Program-made: the position numbers and the translations under genes
NCBI GenBank assembly: GCA_964385635.1
Contig: CAYLPU010000028.1
Coordinates: forward strand, 1 to 49,908
Length of the DNA: 49,908 bases
Reading direction: 5' to 3'
DNA from: CAYLPU01 sp964385635
GTDB lineage: Bacteria > Chloroflexota > Anaerolineae > B4-G1
Shown: positions 48,303 through 49,908 of the stretch, piece by piece
How the letters are laid out: the number at the start of each line of letters is the position of its first letter
Numbering within the stretch: the stretch's first letter is position 1
The notes under the pieces: model-generated
Databases searched by the model: none
What the model saw: only the letters and a program-made list of their open reading frames with translations
Told to the model about the DNA's origin: nothing

Positions 48303-48348
48303 TTGTTCCTCCTTCTGTTCCTTTTATCCACACACCACGCACCGCGTG

Positions 48349-49596
48349 TTACGTGTTGTGTGCCGCGTCTCCCGGCACTAGCCGTAGAAAACGTCGTTTC
48401 CCTACCTGCAGCACTCTCTCGCCTTCAACCTCAATTTCCATCTCGATGCTGGCTACACGCCCGCCGTCCAATTTGACCGCTCCCTGCTTTACCAGACGAC
48501 GGGCCTCACTCTTGCTGCGCGCCATCCCGGTGTCGAAGATAATCTCCACGACGTTGGTCGGGTCGGTCAGCGTGTAAGTGGGCATCTCGTCCGGCAACCG
48601 CCTCTGCTGGTGTACCTGCGTGAAGTGCGCGGCAGCCTTGTCGGCGGCCTCATCCCCGTCGAAAATAGACACGATCTCCCAGGCCAGTTTCTTCTTCGCC
48701 TCCATTGGGTGGACCACCCCCTGTTCCACCGCTTGCAACAGTTCGTCAATCTGGGCCGGCGTCCAGCGTGTGATCAGTTCGAACCAGTTGTGCATCGCTA
48801 AATCGGGGATAGACATGGTCTTGCCGTATTTCATCTCGGGGGGCTCATCTATGCCAACGTAGTTACCTGTGCTCTTGGACATACGCAGTGTGCCGTCGGT
48901 GCCGACGAGGATGGGGAATGTGAGACATACCTGCGGCTTCTGTCCGAAGGATTCCTGCAACTTGCGGCCAGCCAGCAGGTTGAAGAGTTGCTCCGTTGCG
49001 CCCAGTTGCACGTCGGTCCGCAACATCACAGCATCGTACCCCTGCATCAGCGCGTAGAAGAACTCATGCAGCCAGATAGGGTCGCCGCTCTTGTGCCGTC
49101 GGGCGAAGTTGTCTCGCGCCAGGAACTGCTGGACGGTGAAGTTGGTCGCCAGGCCGATGACGTCCTCGAAGGTCAGTGGGGCCAGCCAATCGGCGTTGTA
49201 ACGCACCTCGGTCTTCTCCGGGTCGAGTATCCGGAACGCCTGCTGGGTGTAGGTGCGGGCATTCTCGGCCAGTCCCTCGGGCGTGTTGCGTGGCCGGGTT
49301 TTGTCTTTGTCGGAGGGATCGCCAATCAGACCGGTGAAGTTGCCGATGAGAAAAACGGATTGGTGACCCAGTTCTTGGAACTGCTGGAGTTTGCGCATGG
49401 TGACGGTGTGGCCCAGGTGGATGTCGGGAGCAGTGGGATCGTAGCCACAGTAGACGCGCAGTGGATGTCCGGTCTTCTTCGCCTCGACCAATCGCTCGCG
49501 CAGTTCCATCCGCATGTGCTCTTTGGTCTGCTCGTCGCCGAATTCTGCGCCGCGCATCAGAATGGTGACCTGTTCGTCAATTGTGGGGTTGCTCAT
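48349..49596 (-). CDS. tyrS: Tyrosyl-tRNA synthetase
   Basis: 415 residues from the second of two adjacent ATGs (49599/49596). The class I motifs are HLGH in PDIHLGHTVTM and KMSKS-like LRMSKSTGNY. Tyrosine-site residues in YALMQGYDAVML and QLGATEQLFNLLAGRKLQ are present. A C-terminal S4 RNA-binding domain (about 350-405, SKSEARRLVKQGAVKLDG) holds the tRNA arm. It belongs to the TyrRS group with the HLGHT signature. The leader of about 215 bases is structured and has a terminator-like hairpin 65 bp before the start, but no T-box motif (GGTGGNACCGCG) is present. Confidence 0.97.
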   Translation of the reverse strand: MSNPTIDEQVTILMRGAEFGDEQTKEHMRMELRERLVEAKKTGHPLRVYCGYDPTAPDIHLGHTVTMRKLQQFQELGHQSVFLIGNFTGLIGDPSDKDKTRPRNTPEGLAENARTYTQQAFRILDPEKTEVRYNADWLAPLTFEDVIGLATNFTVQQFLARDNFARRHKSGDPIWLHEFFYALMQGYDAVMLRTDVQLGATEQLFNLLAGRKLQESFGQKPQVCLTFPILVGTDGTLRMSKSTGNYVGIDEPPEMKYGKTMSIPDLAMHNWFELITRWTPAQIDELLQAVEQGVVHPMEAKKKLAWEIVSIFDGDEAADKAAAHFTQVHQQRRLPDEMPTYTLTDPTNVVEIIFDTGMARSKSEARRLVKQGAVKLDGGRVASIEMEIEVEGERVLQVGKRRFLRLVPGDAAHNT

Positions 49597-49662
49597 CACA
49601 CACCTCTCTTTATCGTTTGCTCTTTGTTTTATCTCTTGAGTCAGGATAACTGGGCAATATAA

Positions 49663-49683
49663 AGACCCACTGAGTGTGGGTCT
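49663..49683 (-). terminator. Terminator-like hairpin in the tyrS leader
   Basis: AGACCCAC (49663-49670) and GTGGGTCT (49676-49683); on the minus strand it is followed by TTATATT. It may attenuate tyrS. Confidence 0.55.
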
Positions 49684-49690
49684 GGTGTAA

Positions 49691-49745
49691 GCAGATTGCA
49701 GCGCAAGGCGGCGCAGGCGTGTCTGACGACCGCGCTACAATCTGC
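49691..49745. repeat. 14-bp inverted repeat in the tyrS leader
   Basis: GCAGATTGCAGCGC (49691-49704) pairs with GCGCTACAATCTGC (49732-49745) over 14 positions with one G-U. It may be a leader stem or a dispersed palindrome. Confidence 0.6.
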
Positions 49746-49821
49746 GAGAATAGATGTACGTGCAGGTTCTCCATGCCTGGCGTGTCAACTCTGGGTACCT
49801 CGGTGGGTGGATTTTGCTTAG

Positions 49822-49849
49822 ATTATACCGAAAACGGGCAAAAAGGCAA
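49822..49849 (-). promoter_or_regulatory. tyrS promoter
   Basis: Minus strand TTGCCT (49849-49844), 16 bp, TATAAT (49827-49822). A plus-strand TATAAT near 49869 may serve a divergent gene beyond the window; no gene is seen in 49600-49908. Confidence 0.7.
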
Positions 49850-49908
49850 TTGGCCGTATTCCCTCAAGTATAATCGCACCGAAGGCAGTTCGTTCCCTCA
49901 AATGAAAA

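Overview
This is about 50 kb of a high-GC bacterial chromosome, most likely an uncultured member of the Chloroflexota (Anaerolineae-like). The assignment is an inference. It rests on the gene set: two SHOCT proteins, a DUF2723 glycosyltransferase, a bactofilin, DUF4446, TrpB2, a cytoplasmic-looking LytM/SH3 protein and a Trp T-box leader. It also rests on many short palindromic and degenerate repeats in intergenic DNA and inside reading frames. No rRNA, tRNA or CRISPR array was seen.

Layout. 1-1.3 kb: the 3' part of an AT-richer D12 adenine methylase, then an antisense group II intron fragment with intact domains V and VI but a reverse-transcriptase ORF broken by two repeat insertions. 1.4-6.5 kb: a metal-response-like locus of two SHOCT proteins, a CopB-type ATPase reduced by internal deletion, an ArsP/YraQ-type permease, a NarL response regulator, a matching histidine kinase and a Met/Gly-rich PepSY-like protein. 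6.5-10 kb: a TumE-type toxin pair, a small hypothetical protein, a LiaF-like protein and the NAD(P)HX repair enzyme Nnr. 10-10.7 kb: a gene-free stretch with a MITE-like element (12-bp terminal inverted repeats, 8-bp target duplication, cloverleaf interior).

10.7-14.5 kb: thioesterase, Lon-like protease and tandem universal stress protein. 14.5-19.4 kb (minus): tsaC, cysC, DUF2723 protein, DUF4446 protein, bactofilin. 19.7-22.7 kb: a class A penicillin-binding protein, followed by small gene remnants. 23-27 kb (minus): subtilisin-like protease, GNAT acetyltransferase, LarA-type racemase. 27.1-33.2 kb (plus): thioredoxin, Trp T-box leader, trpS, an ABC-type ATPase, trpB2, a UbiA prenyltransferase and a methyltransferase. 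33.2-37 kb (minus): prfA-prmC-HAD phosphatase, and a MntA/HepT toxin-antitoxin pair. 37.1-44.6 kb (minus): a MacB-like ABC exporter with an upstream lipoprotein, an OmpR/histidine kinase pair and dnaK. 44.8-49.9 kb: an M23/SH3 protein, a TPR remnant, a lipoprotein, sppA and tyrS with a structured leader.

The strongest theme is not one operon but the repeat load. Several unrelated families of short repeats have entered the intron ORF, the T-box linker, domain linkers and the first codons of housekeeping genes, usually keeping the frame. Sigma-70-like promoters (TTGACR, 16-17 bp, TATAAT-like) are clear, and several place the -35 box on the stop codon of the neighbouring gene.
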